Assembly (NCBI RefSeq): GCF_000196855.1
Contig: NC_014319.1
Location: forward strand, 62,001-126,000
DNA length: 64,000 nucleotides
Source of the DNA: Leuconostoc gasicomitatum LMG 18811
Lineage (GTDB): Bacteria; Bacillota; Bacilli; Lactobacillales; Lactobacillaceae
Reading direction: 5' to 3'
The position numbers and the translations under genes are program-made. Below the pieces are notes generated by a model, which made no database searches, was not told the origin of the DNA, and saw nothing but the letters and a program-made list of their open reading frames with translations. Of the stretch, positions 15,232 through 24,949 are shown piece after piece (the first letter of the stretch is position 1; every line of letters starts with the position of its first letter).

Positions 15232-15335
15232 CTACTGAAAATCTGAATTATTTTATTTCTAGGGCATAATCCGAGACAATTAAGTCCAGGCGTTTTTTTA
15301 TGACAGTTAAAAAGTACTCATTTGAATTTAAACGG
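15232..15335 (+). mobile_element. Left-end remnant of an IS3-family element
   Basis: Shares CTACTGAAAATC and TTTCTAGGGCATAATCCGAG with the left end of the IS3 remnant at 49676, followed by the start of an orfA (MTVKKYSFEFK, then TAG). Only the end is left. The remaining 15336-15482 holds no gene I can support. Confidence 0.75.
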
Positions 15336-15482
15336 TAGGATTATCTAAAAATGAATTGGTATTTAAAGTAAAATTTTGAACATATTCATTTCCATTATTA
15401 AATTCAAAATTGTATAGTTCAGATCCTTCGGATTGACTTTATTAACAACAATATGAAAATAATTATTGGTTAAACAAATTCA

Positions 15483-15794
15483 TTATTGATACAATTCTGA
15501 CCATGCTTTCATTGATTTTAGGATAGGTGCAAGAGTTAAACCTTTATTGGTTAAATCGTAAGTTACGGTTGGTGGATTTGTATTGAATACGGTACGATTT
15601 AGAATGCCTTTACTTTCTAAAAATTTAAGTCTAACGGCTAAAGTTCTTGTACTAATACCAGGTAATTGTTTTTTAATACTACCATAATGATTATTTTTGT
15701 TATAAATTTCCCATAAAATATATGATGTCCATTTGCCACTAAGTATATCAACTACGGGTTGAATAGGGCATTCGTTAAGAATATGATTATCCAT
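15483..15794 (-). CDS. HxlR-family regulator
   Basis: 103 residues with the HxlR winged-helix pattern: CPIQPVVDILSGKWTSYILW, ISTRTLAVRLKFLESKGILN, VTYDLTNKGLTLAPILKSMK. A Cys at residue 9 is in the redox-sensitive position of some members. It is divergent from an FtsX-type ABC exporter operon and is its likely regulator. The intergenic TATACATATATTATACC sequences are plausible operators. GAGGTC lies before ATG. Confidence 0.85.
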   Translation of the reverse strand: MDNHILNECPIQPVVDILSGKWTSYILWEIYNKNNHYGSIKKQLPGISTRTLAVRLKFLESKGILNRTVFNTNPPTVTYDLTNKGLTLAPILKSMKAWSELYQ

Positions 15795-15941
15795 TTTGAC
15801 CTCATTGGTTTATTTTTGGAAAGTAAGTTTAAAAAAACACCCTACTTTCTTTTTTAAAGCTATACATATATTATACCTATATACGCAAAGAAAAATGTAT
15901 GAACATATTATACATGTAGATAAAGATGGGGGGACATATTA

Positions 15942-16664
15942 ATGAATACCGGAGAAAATACAATGCTTAGTTTGAAACATATTAGTAAGACCTATAGAAA
16001 TGGGTCAGAAATAACACACGCGCTAAATGATGTCAGTTTTGACATTGAAGCAAACCAATTAACTGTTATATTAGGTCCTAGTGGCTCTGGAAAGAGTACA
16101 GCTTTAAATATTTTAGGTGGCATGGATCGACCTACCACAGGCACTGTTTCCTACAATAATTATGATATTAATACTGAATCAGATGCGCAACTCACACAAT
16201 ACCGAAAAGATATTGTTGGATTTGTGTTTCAATTCTACAACCTAATCTCTAATTTAACCGTATTTGAAAACGTTGCAATTTCAGCTCAACTTAAAGACAA
16301 AAAATACCAAGATGTAAGTGAATACTACCTAAAAAAAGTAGATCTATTAAAGAGAAAAAATAATTTTCCGGATCAATTATCTGGTGGGGAAATGCAACGT
16401 GTTTCAATTGCACGAGCGCTAGCAAAACAGCCTAAAATTTTACTTTGCGATGAACCGACAGGAGCACTAGACACTGAAACCTCCCAAAAAGTATTTAAGA
16501 TTTTAAAAGACAGCACAAGTAAAGACACCGCGGTAGTCATTGTGACTCATAATCCCTTAGTAGCAAAGATTGCTGATTGCGTGATTAAAATTAAAGATGG
16601 ACAAGTTGAAAAGATTACTAACAATATAAATCCATTAGAAGTTGAAGAGGTGGATTGGGGATGA
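15942..16664 (+). CDS. ABC transporter ATPase of LolD/MacB type
   Basis: 240 residues. Walker A GPSGSGKS (about residues 47-54), signature [14 protein letters not shown], Walker [13 protein letters not shown] and H-loop VTHN. It partners the FtsX-type permease that overlaps its 3' end (ATGA). Start at ATG 15942 after GGGGGG; ATG 15963 after CGGAG is equally plausible. Such pairs export peptides or hydrophobic drugs or form detoxification modules. Divergent HxlR suggests inducible expression. Confidence 0.9.
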   Translation: MNTGENTMLSLKHISKTYRNGSEITHALNDVSFDIEANQLTVILGPSGSGKSTALNILGGMDRPTTGTVSYNNYDINTESDAQLTQYRKDIVGFVFQFYNLISNLTVFENVAISAQLKDKKYQDVSEYYLKKVDLLKRKNNFPDQLSGGEMQRVSIARALAKQPKILLCDEPTGALDTETSQKVFKILKDSTSKDTAVVIVTHNPLVAKIADCVIKIKDGQVEKITNNINPLEVEEVDWG

Positions 16665-18955
16665 GATTTTTAACTAAAAAATTAATTAGAACTGTTTTTA
16701 AAAACTGGACACAATTTTTTTCTGTCTTTTTGATGGCTTTTCTAAGTATACTTTTCTATGCTGGATTAGAGGGTACTTGGAATGGTATGCAGCAAAATAT
16801 TAATAGCTACACGATAAAAACTAATTTGGCTGATACTACTTTACAAACAAGTAGTTTAACTAGCAATGAAGTAACTAAAATTAAAAATCTAAATAATATT
16901 TCTCAGTCTTCAGTTCAGACTAATATTAGTACAACTACAAATTTACAAAGTCATAAGCGATACTTATCATTGTATACACCTGGTAATCAGAATGTTTCTC
17001 AAATACACCAATTAAATGGTCAAAAAATCAATTCAAACTCAAATGGTTTATATTTGAATGAAAAATTTGCAAAAAAGAATAATTTAAACAAAGGATCTTT
17101 TATTAGTATTAATTATAATGATCGTTTAGTTAAGTTAAAAATTGTTGGCTTAATCAATTCGCCCGATAAAATGTACTACACTGGTTCAAATGATTTTATT
17201 TCACCCCAAGAACAAAATTATGGTTATGGTTTTATCAGTGAAAACACATTAACAACACAATTCCACTTGCCATTACTAAACAATGTAATCAATCTTAAAA
17301 ACAGAAATAATATTCAATTAGAAAACCAAATCAGAAAAATTGTTGGTAATAAGTATATAACATTACAAACAAGACAATCAGATGTAGGAATTTCAACAGC
17401 CGTTGATCGAGTCGGACAAATCCATAATCTTTCTGTTTTGTTCTCAGTTATTTTCATTTTATTAGCTGTATTGGCAATGTATACAACAATTCGCAAGATT
17501 ATTGACCAACAACAACATGACATGTCCACGTTACAATCACTAGGATATTCTAATGTTATACTATCAGTTTACTATTCAATGTATGGATTATTTGTTGGTA
17601 TCATTGGGGCTATAGCAGGCATATTAAGTGCGCCATTATTGTCTAATTTTGTCATGCAGTCACAAAAACCTATGTTCTCATTACCCGATTGGAAAATTGC
17701 TTATACAATGACACCAATTTACGTGGCCTTAGGTGTCATTCTGATTTGTATTGTGTCGGCGCTGTTAGCGGCACAAGTCAATAAAGGGCTCATGCCGGCA
17801 CAAGCCTTTAGTAAAGGTAGTACTGCTAAAATAGGAAAACGCGTCTGGATGGAAAATTTGCCACATGTTTGGCATAAAATTCCCTTTGGTAACCGCTGGT
17901 CTATTAGAGATAATCTAGGTAATAAAGTACAAATGATAATGGGGTTAATTGGGGTTATTGGTGGACTAGCCTTGGTAATGACAGGATTTGGTACCAAAAA
18001 TGCTATGCTTAATCAAGTTAATCAGACCTACGGTAATGAATATACCTATACTAAAAAAGTTAATCTTAGTCATATGGCCAGTCAATCCGAAATTAATCAA
18101 ATTACAAATCAAATTAATGGATCGAAAATTGAAGTTGTTTATACTAGTTTATCACCAAATGCGCAGTTTGATCGTCCGTTGACAATACTGAGTCCAGGGT
18201 CACAAATTAATTTAAAAACACTCACGCATCAAAAAATCGATAACGGAGGTGTTTATGTTAGTGAAGGTATTGCGAAGGCAGCTAAAATTAAACTTAATGA
18301 CACAATAAAATTACGTCCATCATTCAGTAATAGAACTTTAGAGTTAAAAGTGAAGGGTATTGTAAAGTCTCATGCGCCTCAAGGAATTTATTTAACACAA
18401 CAAACTTGGGAAAATCAGGGGATGCCATTTAAAGCCACGGCAATTTTAACTAATCAAACTAATCTTAGTCAATCTATAGCAAATAGTTCTACTGTAACTC
18501 AAGTTGTTAGTTTAACAGAGCAAAAACAAAATGCAGAAGCTATGGTCAGTAATCTAAATAGCATTTTCCTTATGGTTCAAGTTTTTGGCATTCTTTTGAC
18601 CATTGTTATTCTATACAATTTAGGTTCTCTAAGTTTCACAGAAAGATCTCGAAGTTATGCAACACTGGAAATATTAGGTTTCTCACGTAAAAAAATAAGA
18701 AACTTAACAATTATTGAGAACCTCACCATTACGACAATTGGTTGGCTCTTAGGCATGCCATTTGGATATTGGTTCCTGTCAAAATATGTGACAACATTTA
18801 ATACTAGTCAGATTATTTATTATCCATACATTACTCATACTAGTATTATATTAGCTTCTGTTATTGTTATTGCTGCATCTCTGTCAACAATAGTCATGAT
18901 AGGCAAAAGATTGCAACAATTAGATATGATTTCCTCAACAAAAGGCGTTGAATAA
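16661..18955 (+). CDS. FtsX-like ABC permease
   Basis: 764 residues, ATG overlapping the ATPase stop. One N-terminal helix (about 15-35), a large extracytoplasmic domain, three helices near residues 270-370, a second extracytoplasmic domain from about 430, and three C-terminal helices. This is the duplicated MacB/FtsX architecture. RSYATLEILGFSRKKIRNL is the typical cytosolic coupling motif. Together with the ATPase it forms a mechanotransmission-type exporter, possibly for antimicrobial peptides. Closed by a strong terminator. Confidence 0.9.
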   Translation: MRFLTKKLIRTVFKNWTQFFSVFLMAFLSILFYAGLEGTWNGMQQNINSYTIKTNLADTTLQTSSLTSNEVTKIKNLNNISQSSVQTNISTTTNLQSHKRYLSLYTPGNQNVSQIHQLNGQKINSNSNGLYLNEKFAKKNNLNKGSFISINYNDRLVKLKIVGLINSPDKMYYTGSNDFISPQEQNYGYGFISENTLTTQFHLPLLNNVINLKNRNNIQLENQIRKIVGNKYITLQTRQSDVGISTAVDRVGQIHNLSVLFSVIFILLAVLAMYTTIRKIIDQQQHDMSTLQSLGYSNVILSVYYSMYGLFVGIIGAIAGILSAPLLSNFVMQSQKPMFSLPDWKIAYTMTPIYVALGVILICIVSALLAAQVNKGLMPAQAFSKGSTAKIGKRVWMENLPHVWHKIPFGNRWSIRDNLGNKVQMIMGLIGVIGGLALVMTGFGTKNAMLNQVNQTYGNEYTYTKKVNLSHMASQSEINQITNQINGSKIEVVYTSLSPNAQFDRPLTILSPGSQINLKTLTHQKIDNGGVYVSEGIAKAAKIKLNDTIKLRPSFSNRTLELKVKGIVKSHAPQGIYLTQQTWENQGMPFKATAILTNQTNLSQSIANSSTVTQVVSLTEQKQNAEAMVSNLNSIFLMVQVFGILLTIVILYNLGSLSFTERSRSYATLEILGFSRKKIRNLTIIENLTITTIGWLLGMPFGYWFLSKYVTTFNTSQIIYYPYITHTSIILASVIVIAASLSTIVMIGKRLQQLDMISSTKGVE

Positions 18956-18972
18956 TGGCCATTACGGGAAAT

Positions 18973-19015
18973 AAACCGCGCAAAATACTTATAAGTATTT
19001 TGCGCGGTTTATTTT
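18973..19015 (+). terminator. Strong Rho-independent terminator
   Basis: A perfect 18-bp stem AAACCGCGCAAAATACTT (18973-18990) with its complement 18993-19010, two-base loop, then ATTTT. Confidence 0.9.
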
Positions 19016-19295
19016 AATAGTTAACTAGGATAGAAGTTGAATAGCTGTTTTAATACACATCTTTTCCAGGAATTATGATGGCTAACGCAATACCTACCTG
19101 TCAAGATCAAACCAATCGTTGTAGCAAGATGAGCTTTATAATCGAATAAATTCAGATGCAAAACAGCATTTTTTTTGTGAAGTAAGTTCAGATTAAATAA
19201 GCGACAAATGAACTCAGAGATTAATTTTTTATTTTGTTATCTGTTGCCCTATTATTACGCATTGAGCTGATCAATATCGTTTATTTAATTGTATT
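19016..19295 (-). pseudogene. Decayed minus-strand coding remnant
   Basis: The minus strand carries short stretches such as HLATTIGLILTG, then after a frameshift GIALAIIIPGKDVY with a stop. It resembles the C-terminal helix of a membrane protein. No start or intact frame remains. Otherwise the ~280 nt are featureless. Confidence 0.3.
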
Positions 19296-19352
19296 AAATT
19301 GTCTACAAAACGCTCACTCTTTGTAGACAATTTTAATTTAAAGTGATATAGT
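19296..19352 (+). promoter_or_regulatory. Promoter and OhrR/MarR palindromic operator
   Basis: Perfect inverted repeat AAATTGTCTACAAA (19296-19309) and TTTGTAGACAATTT (19320-19333). The right arm contains the -35 TAGACA (19324-19329). A 17-bp spacer leads to -10 TATAGT (19347-19352). Repressor bound here would occlude RNA polymerase. Confidence 0.85.
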
Positions 19353-19417
19353 AATATACATCGGGAACGATTTAATAGTGTAAGATTAATATGTTGTTAA
19401 ACATTAGGAGTTAGCAA

Positions 19418-19858
19418 ATGATTGAATTTAATAATAGCAATGCAGAGTTAGAGAGACATTTATGTTTTTCAATCTATGAACTATCTAGATCTATTCAAAG
19501 AATGTATCAGCCTTTTTTAAATGAACTTAATTTGACATATCCACAATATTTAGTTTTAGTAGCATTGTATGAGCATGATAATAGTAAAGTTAGTGCACTC
19601 GGAGAAATACTAGATTTAAATTATGGTACTTTATCGCCATTATTGTCTCGTATGGAAAAGCAAAAGTTAATTCAGCGTACGCGATCACTTGATGACACAC
19701 GAGTCGTTTATATTGGACTATTACCACATGGTAAAGATATAAGAGAACAAGCTTTTACCTTACCCCAACAACTTGTATCAAAAAGCGGACTGAATGATGA
19801 TGAGTGGCATGAATTTTCAATGTTATCAATGAAAGTTTTCCATAATCTTTCCAAATAA
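19418..19858 (+). CDS. OhrR-type MarR-family redox regulator
   Basis: 146 residues. The N-terminus LCFSIYELSRSIQRMYQPFL has a Cys at residue 16, matching the peroxide-sensing Cys15 of OhrR (LCFA-Y-xxR). The winged helix LGEILDLNYGTLSPLLSRME and wing RTRSLDDTRVVYIGL follow. It likely represses itself and the disulfide flavoprotein gene that follows, releasing DNA when the Cys is oxidised. AGGAG ribosome site 7 nt upstream. Confidence 0.85.
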   Translation: MIEFNNSNAELERHLCFSIYELSRSIQRMYQPFLNELNLTYPQYLVLVALYEHDNSKVSALGEILDLNYGTLSPLLSRMEKQKLIQRTRSLDDTRVVYIGLLPHGKDIREQAFTLPQQLVSKSGLNDDEWHEFSMLSMKVFHNLSK

Positions 19859-19908
19859 AATAAGTAACAGATTGTCATATAATGTTTTTTTTAAAAGGAG
19901 AAGTACAA

Positions 19909-21246
19909 ATGGATTTTGATGTATTATTTATTGGTAGTGGACAGGCTGCATGGAATGGTGCAGTACCAATGTCTAACAATGGGCTAAAAGTAGCTGTTGT
20001 TGAGGAAGCGCAATACGGAGGTGTTTGTTCTAACAGAGGGTGCAATGCAAAAATAATATTAGATCATCCAATCGATTTATTAGAGCAAGTCAAATCATTA
20101 CAAAATCGTGGTTTGGATGGTGTACCTGCACTTAACTGGCAAGACCTTATGGCGCACAAACATGAATTAATCACTAATCAGAATTATCATAACAAAGAAA
20201 GATTAGTCGCTAATAATATTACGACAATTGATGGTTCAGCAAAATTTATTGATCGGCATACTGTGCAAGTGAATGGTAAGCAATACACATCTGAAAAAAT
20301 AGTCATTGCCACAGGTCTTAGACCAAATCGCGTCAACATACCTGGTGCTGATCTATTTAACGACAGCACAAATTTCTTATCTATTAATAAAATGCCTGAT
20401 CACATCACCATTTTAGGCGCTGGTTTTGTTGCGTTAGAATTTGCGGCGATTGCAAGTGCGGCAGGTGCTAAGGTAGATGTTATTGCCCGTAGTAATCGTA
20501 TTTTAAAAGATTTCCCAAATAAATATGTTAATAAAATTGTGTCCATTATGAAAAAACAGGGCATCAGATTTATACAATCAACGGTAGTCGAACAAGCGAC
20601 AAAAGAGAATGAGTTAATCGTTTTAAAAGGGAATAATGGTTTTTCATTGTCTACTAATTATGTCTTAGATGCCACTGGCAGAGTACCAAACGTAGAAAAA
20701 CTGAATTTAGAAAAAATTGGAATAACTTATACACCACAGGGTATTGTTGTCAATGATTTGTTACAAACAAGCATTGATAACGTGTACGCTGCCGGAGATA
20801 TTATTGATAAAAAAATGCCAAAATTAACACCGGTAGCAGCTTTTGAATCACGTTATCTTGCTGATCAATTTATTAAAAACACCACAGTGTCTATTGATTA
20901 TCCAACAGTTAGTACAATATTATTCACGTCTCCTCGCCTTGCTCAAGTAGGTGTGAATTTGGATGAGGCGCTAGCACACCCTGATTTATTCGATGTAGAA
21001 AATTTTGATTATAATAAGGATTGGTATCGCCAAAAAAGTAATGAAAGTAATGGCGAATTAACCCTGATATTTAACAAAGAAAGACAGCTTGTTGGGGCGA
21101 TTGAATTATCAGTTAATGCAGAAAACACCATTAATACGCTAGTACCCTATATTGAATTAAAATTAAATACACAACAGTTAAATCGATTGATTTATCTTTT
21201 CCCATCAATAGAATATACGACACAAAGGCGACTATCGCTTGTTTAA
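19909..21246 (+). CDS. Pyridine nucleotide-disulfide oxidoreductase
   Basis: 445 residues from ATG 19909, after AAGGAG; an in-frame ATG at 19882 lies ahead of the RBS. FAD site GSGQAAWNG near the start, redox disulfide CSNRGC (CX4C, as in glutathione reductase), NAD site ILGAGFVALEFAAIASAAGA, and FAD site VYAAGDII. The C-terminal dimerisation domain is present. Cotranscribed with an OhrR-type regulator, so it probably reduces a thiol or disulfide (glutathione, CoA or bacillithiol-like, or a dithiol protein) during oxidative stress. Substrate unknown. Confidence 0.85.
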   Translation: MDFDVLFIGSGQAAWNGAVPMSNNGLKVAVVEEAQYGGVCSNRGCNAKIILDHPIDLLEQVKSLQNRGLDGVPALNWQDLMAHKHELITNQNYHNKERLVANNITTIDGSAKFIDRHTVQVNGKQYTSEKIVIATGLRPNRVNIPGADLFNDSTNFLSINKMPDHITILGAGFVALEFAAIASAAGAKVDVIARSNRILKDFPNKYVNKIVSIMKKQGIRFIQSTVVEQATKENELIVLKGNNGFSLSTNYVLDATGRVPNVEKLNLEKIGITYTPQGIVVNDLLQTSIDNVYAAGDIIDKKMPKLTPVAAFESRYLADQFIKNTTVSIDYPTVSTILFTSPRLAQVGVNLDEALAHPDLFDVENFDYNKDWYRQKSNESNGELTLIFNKERQLVGAIELSVNAENTINTLVPYIELKLNTQQLNRLIYLFPSIEYTTQRRLSLV

Positions 21247-21296
21247 CAAAAATAAAGTGCAACATACTTAAAAAATATGTTGCACTTTATTTTGTT
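21245..21296. terminator. Bidirectional terminator
   Basis: AACAAAAATAAAGTGCAACA pairs with TGTTGCACTTTATTTTGTT across an A-rich loop, a stem of about 18 bp. Confidence 0.85.
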
Positions 21297-21358
21297 AAAA
21301 CAATTTTACTTTAGAAAAATTGTTGTGATGAGAACTGTCTAATACATGGGAAAAATTT

Positions 21359-21399
21359 ATTTAGTTATGTTTGACAAAACTAAATAAAAGTCGTATCAT
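21359..21399 (+). promoter_or_regulatory. Promoter with MarR-type operator
   Basis: -35 TTGACA (21371-21376), 17-bp spacer, -10 TATCAT (21394-21399). ATTTAGTT (21359-21366) and AACTAAAT (21378-21385) flank the -35. A further AACTAAAT copy lies just before the ribosome site, at about 21424, so autorepression by the MarR protein is likely. Confidence 0.75.
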
Positions 21400-21448
21400 T
21401 TGTTTTGTTATAAAAATTAAAACTAACTAAATATCAAGGAGCAATACT

Positions 21449-22060
21449 ATGGACGATAGAGAAATATTTGAAGAACTAACAACTTTAGTTCATCAACCAG
21501 CGATTTGGTTTGTGGCGCGCAGTCTGTACGGTCAGCGCGGGAATCAGCGCCCAGACAATAGTCGGCGCTTACTTCGTGTTTTAGCGGAAACAGACAATGA
21601 TTTAACAGCCGGTGTCATTGCTGATATTTTGGCTATACGACCAGCGTCGGTGACGCAAATTATTAAAAAATTAGAAAACGATGGGTATATTCAGCGTGTG
21701 AAAGACACAAATGATGCGCGTGTCGTGCGTGTCAAAATCACTTCTGAAGGACAAAAACATTTACAGCTATTAGACAACAAGCAAATTGATTTTCAAGCAG
21801 AATTGTTCGAAATTTTTGATGATGATGAACGCGAACAGTTTGGCGAAAGTTTACGTAAATTAAATCAACATGTTATGTCGGATGCATACTTGACCAACAT
21901 GCGTAGCAAAATGGACAAACATTTACAACATCATTTTGACCACTTTGTTGATACAACGCGTCTACAGAAGTTTCGTAAAGATCAAACGGCATACCGTAAA
22001 CGAATAGAAGAACATCAACTAAGAAGTTTTTTTAATCGTGACAAGCATGAAGATTTTTAA
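21449..22060 (+). CDS. MarR-family regulator of multidrug exporter
   Basis: 203 residues, longer than the usual ~150. The winged helix is at about 60-110 (LTAGVIADILAIRPASVTQI; VKDTNDARVVRVKITSEGQK). The C-terminal extension is charged and helical (MDKHLQHHFDHFVDTTRLQK). It is followed by an ABC half-exporter gene. The pairing resembles LmrA/LmrC-type drug-responsive repressor and pump operons. AAGGAG before ATG. Confidence 0.85.
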   Translation: MDDREIFEELTTLVHQPAIWFVARSLYGQRGNQRPDNSRRLLRVLAETDNDLTAGVIADILAIRPASVTQIIKKLENDGYIQRVKDTNDARVVRVKITSEGQKHLQLLDNKQIDFQAELFEIFDDDEREQFGESLRKLNQHVMSDAYLTNMRSKMDKHLQHHFDHFVDTTRLQKFRKDQTAYRKRIEEHQLRSFFNRDKHEDF

Positions 22061-22174
22061 TAAAAAATGATCGTATTGGCAATAGATAACAATGAATTGA
22101 ATTGAATTGAATTTACTTTACGATCAGTATGTCGTGGGTGAATCGATTTGGATGAGATTGAAGGAGAGAAGATA

Positions 22175-23956
22175 ATGGCGAAACGGACATTTAGTACGGC
22201 CAAGGAGAAACAGAAGCCTAAAGCAAAGATTTCTGGTCTTTGGAAAATTATTAAAATAGCACATCCACAATTTAAACTCATGATACCAGGACTTTTACTT
22301 TCAGTCATTGGTGTAGCAGCCAATTTAATGACACCAAAATATTCTGGACAACTAATTAATACATTCAGTGGTAAAGATTTACAAAATGTGCATATTGACC
22401 AAACAATTGTGGTAATTGTTTTGGCACTGTTTATTGGCGGTGCGATTGTATCTGCTATCGGGAATTTTTTGACAGGTGTCGCTGGAGAGCAATTGGTGCG
22501 CAATCTGCGTGAAATTATTTGGCAAAAATTGGTTGTTTTTAAAACACCATATTTTGATAACGTAAAATCTGGTGAAACAACTTCTCGTTTAACAAATGAT
22601 ACATCACAAGTGAAAACACTAGTTGCAAACACACTACCTAACTTTTTAACAAGCATGATTTCAATGGTTGGGGCAGTCATCTTAATGTTTACAACGGATT
22701 GGCATATGGCAATTTGGATATTTATTGCTGTACCAATTACAGCGCTGTTAATCACGCCAGTGATGATTTTAGGATCAAAAGTAGGTCGAGGAACGCAAGA
22801 TGCAATGGCTGATTTTAGTGGGGGATCACAAGAAACGCTTGCCGAAATGCGTTTAGTAAAGTCTTCAGGTGCTGAACAGTATGTTTTGAAAAACGGAATT
22901 GCGCAAATTGAAAAATTATTTAAATTTGGTCGTCGAGAAGCGATTGTTGATGGTGTGATGGGACCCATCATGACCATGGTGATGATGGGCTTATTTGCCT
23001 TGATTTTAGTTGTTGGCTCTTTGCGTGTTGCTAAAGGTGAATCAACAATGGGTACGCTGTTTAGTTTCATTATGTATTTGTTCCAAATTATGCCAGCTTT
23101 GGCTAATATTGGTACATTTGGTTCGACATTTGCCAAGACACAAGGAGCAACGTATCGCTTGATGACATTACTTGATGAACCAATTGAAGAACTCGATAAA
23201 GGTGAGACAGTTGACATTGAAGGTTTGACTTTAAAAGTTAAGCATATTGATTTTGAGTATGAAATAGGGAAATCAATTTTGCATGATGTTTCGTTTGAAA
23301 CTAAGCCTAATACGATAGTAGCGTTCGCTGGGCCTTCCGGTGGGGGCAAATCAACAATTTTTCAGCTCCTTGAGCGTTTTTACGAACCGACTGGAGGAAA
23401 TATGAGTATTGGTAGTTATAACATTGAAGATATTTCATTGAATTCTTGGCGTTCACAAATTGGTTTTGTATCACAAGATTCTTCAATTATGGCTGGTACA
23501 ATTCGTGATAATTTGACCTATGGATTGCCACAACAGTTTTCAGACGAACGTTTGTGGGAAGTTTTACGATTAGCTTATGCGGATAATTTTGTGGATCAAC
23601 TACCGGAAAAATTAAATACGCAAGTTGGTGAGCGTGGGGTAAAAGTTTCTGGAGGTCAACGTCAACGTTTGGCTATTGCACGTGCTTTCTTGCGAGATCC
23701 AAAGATTTTGATGTTAGACGAAGCAACAGCGAGCTTGGATTCGGAATCTGAAGCAATGGTACAACGTGCACTTGAGCAATTAATGCAAGGCCGAACAACA
23801 CTAGTTATCGCACATCGTTTGTCAACAATTGTTGATGCGGATAAAATTTACTTTATTGAGCATGGCGAAGTGACAGGATCTGGTACTCACCAGGAGCTGT
23901 TAGATAATCATAAATTATATGCAGAATACGTGTCTGAACAATTTGTTACCAAATAG
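22175..23956 (+). CDS. ABC multidrug half-exporter
   Basis: 593 residues from ATG 22175 (AAGGAG upstream; an earlier in-frame TTG at 22148 is less likely). N-terminal six-helix membrane domain (about 40-330). The ATPase has Walker A GPSGGGKST, Q-loop FVSQDSS, signature VSGGQRQRLAIARA, Walker B ILMLDEATAS and H-loop IAHRLS. Homodimeric LmrA/BmrA type. The MarR gene upstream would control it in response to drugs. A GAATT pentamer repeat (22093-22111) precedes it. Confidence 0.9.
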   Translation: MAKRTFSTAKEKQKPKAKISGLWKIIKIAHPQFKLMIPGLLLSVIGVAANLMTPKYSGQLINTFSGKDLQNVHIDQTIVVIVLALFIGGAIVSAIGNFLTGVAGEQLVRNLREIIWQKLVVFKTPYFDNVKSGETTSRLTNDTSQVKTLVANTLPNFLTSMISMVGAVILMFTTDWHMAIWIFIAVPITALLITPVMILGSKVGRGTQDAMADFSGGSQETLAEMRLVKSSGAEQYVLKNGIAQIEKLFKFGRREAIVDGVMGPIMTMVMMGLFALILVVGSLRVAKGESTMGTLFSFIMYLFQIMPALANIGTFGSTFAKTQGATYRLMTLLDEPIEELDKGETVDIEGLTLKVKHIDFEYEIGKSILHDVSFETKPNTIVAFAGPSGGGKSTIFQLLERFYEPTGGNMSIGSYNIEDISLNSWRSQIGFVSQDSSIMAGTIRDNLTYGLPQQFSDERLWEVLRLAYADNFVDQLPEKLNTQVGERGVKVSGGQRQRLAIARAFLRDPKILMLDEATASLDSESEAMVQRALEQLMQGRTTLVIAHRLSTIVDADKIYFIEHGEVTGSGTHQELLDNHKLYAEYVSEQFVTK

Positions 23957-24071
23957 TTTAGATCAAAATAATTGGTTATCAAAAAATATTAATGAAATGT
24001 GATTATTAATAGAAGATTAAAAATGATATACTTTATACATATAGTAATATTAAATATGAGGGGATAAAAGT

Positions 24072-24299
24072 ATGTATAACTTATGTGAAAAAGTTGGGGA
24101 AAGAATGACTAGTAGACAGGCATTCTTTGTAAAAAAATTTGTACAGGTCTTTAGTATAATTGGTGCGATTCAGGTATTAATGAATATTATATCGCATGAC
24201 TATTTGATTGTTGATTTTGATAAGGTAGTTATTTTTTCAATTGCTGTTAGCATCGTACTCATGAAAAGGAAATACGTTAGCAATACAAAAATTTGTTAG
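24072..24299 (+). CDS. Small two-helix membrane protein
   Basis: 75 residues with GAGGGG before ATG. A later ATG at residue 12 is possible. Two hydrophobic segments (about 19-40 and 49-65) with short charged ends. First of a series of small genes that includes several immunity-like proteins, so it may be an immunity protein too. No family recognised. Confidence 0.5.
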   Translation: MYNLCEKVGERMTSRQAFFVKKFVQVFSIIGAIQVLMNIISHDYLIVDFDKVVIFSIAVSIVLMKRKYVSNTKIC

Positions 24300-24389
24300 A
24301 AGAATACGTTCTCTCCGATAAGAACAAACTGATTGAAATCCATTTGAATTTCAATCAATTACATACTACTAAATAGGGGGGCAGTCATT

Positions 24390-24689
24390 ATGGCACAGAT
24401 AAAATGGTATGCTGGCGGGCAAGAACGAGGGAAAGTTGCGTTAGAACTTATAATACAGCTACTCAAGGAACTAGACGGCACGGGCACGGCATATGATGAT
24501 TTAAAACACGTTCTAGCTGTGTATTTTAATGAAATTAAAACCGAATCAGGATCTATACCCTTGATATTTAGCCGAATGAATCTTGATGTCTCAAATGTTA
24601 TGATAAAAAATCATATCGTGTTACCAGAAAACGCGCAACAAACGATGAAAAAATTATCTCAACTCAATCAATTAAGATATGGGTATTGA
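24390..24689 (+). CDS. Bacteriocin immunity-like protein
   Basis: 99 residues, TAGGGGGGC ribosome site. Helical soluble protein (KVALELIIQLLKELDGTGTA; LPENAQQTMKKLSQLNQLRY) of the size and pattern of EntA-type immunity proteins. Head of a run of three such genes without bacteriocin genes. It probably protects against bacteriocins made by neighbours. Confidence 0.6.
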   Translation: MAQIKWYAGGQERGKVALELIIQLLKELDGTGTAYDDLKHVLAVYFNEIKTESGSIPLIFSRMNLDVSNVMIKNHIVLPENAQQTMKKLSQLNQLRYGY

Positions 24690-24804
24690 AACGATACAGG
24701 TAGAAAATATCAAATTACCCCTAACAGATTTATGAAAAAAGTCAATAATATATATTGGCCGAAAAATCAAAGAAACTTGTGTAAATTTGGTTATTTGCTT
24801 TTGC

Positions 24805-24918
24805 TATAATGTGTGTTAGGGGCTGCAGAAAATGAAACAAAGCTCTCTAGGGGTTGCCTATACTTAAAATCTGATGACGGCGGTTGGTAGCGTCTGAGGT
24901 GTGAGGTATAGGTTTTTT
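24805..24918 (+). ncRNA. Candidate small RNA or attenuated leader
   Basis: An extended -10 promoter TGCTATAAT ends at 24810. About 100 nt later CCTATAC (24857-24863) pairs with GTATAGG (24906-24912), directly followed by six T (24913-24918). An inner hairpin GACG...CGTC (24876-24894) is enclosed. The spacer has no ORF with a ribosome site. It is either a free ~100-nt RNA or a leader terminated before the next immunity gene. It lacks the SRP RNA GGAAGCAGC motif and T-box signals. Confidence 0.5.
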
Positions 24919-24949
24919 ATTGCGCTAGATATTAAGTAAGGGGGAAATT

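Noticed and set aside
22057-23349. 430-codon minus-strand frame
   Set aside because: It lies antisense to the ABC exporter gene, whose motifs are unmistakable. It is a shadow frame without a ribosome site.
24805-24918. Reading the small RNA candidate as SRP RNA, 6S RNA or a T-box
   Set aside because: It lacks the GGAAGCAGC SRP loop, the long 6S hairpin and the TGGNACC T-box. Only a promoter-to-terminator layout is supported.
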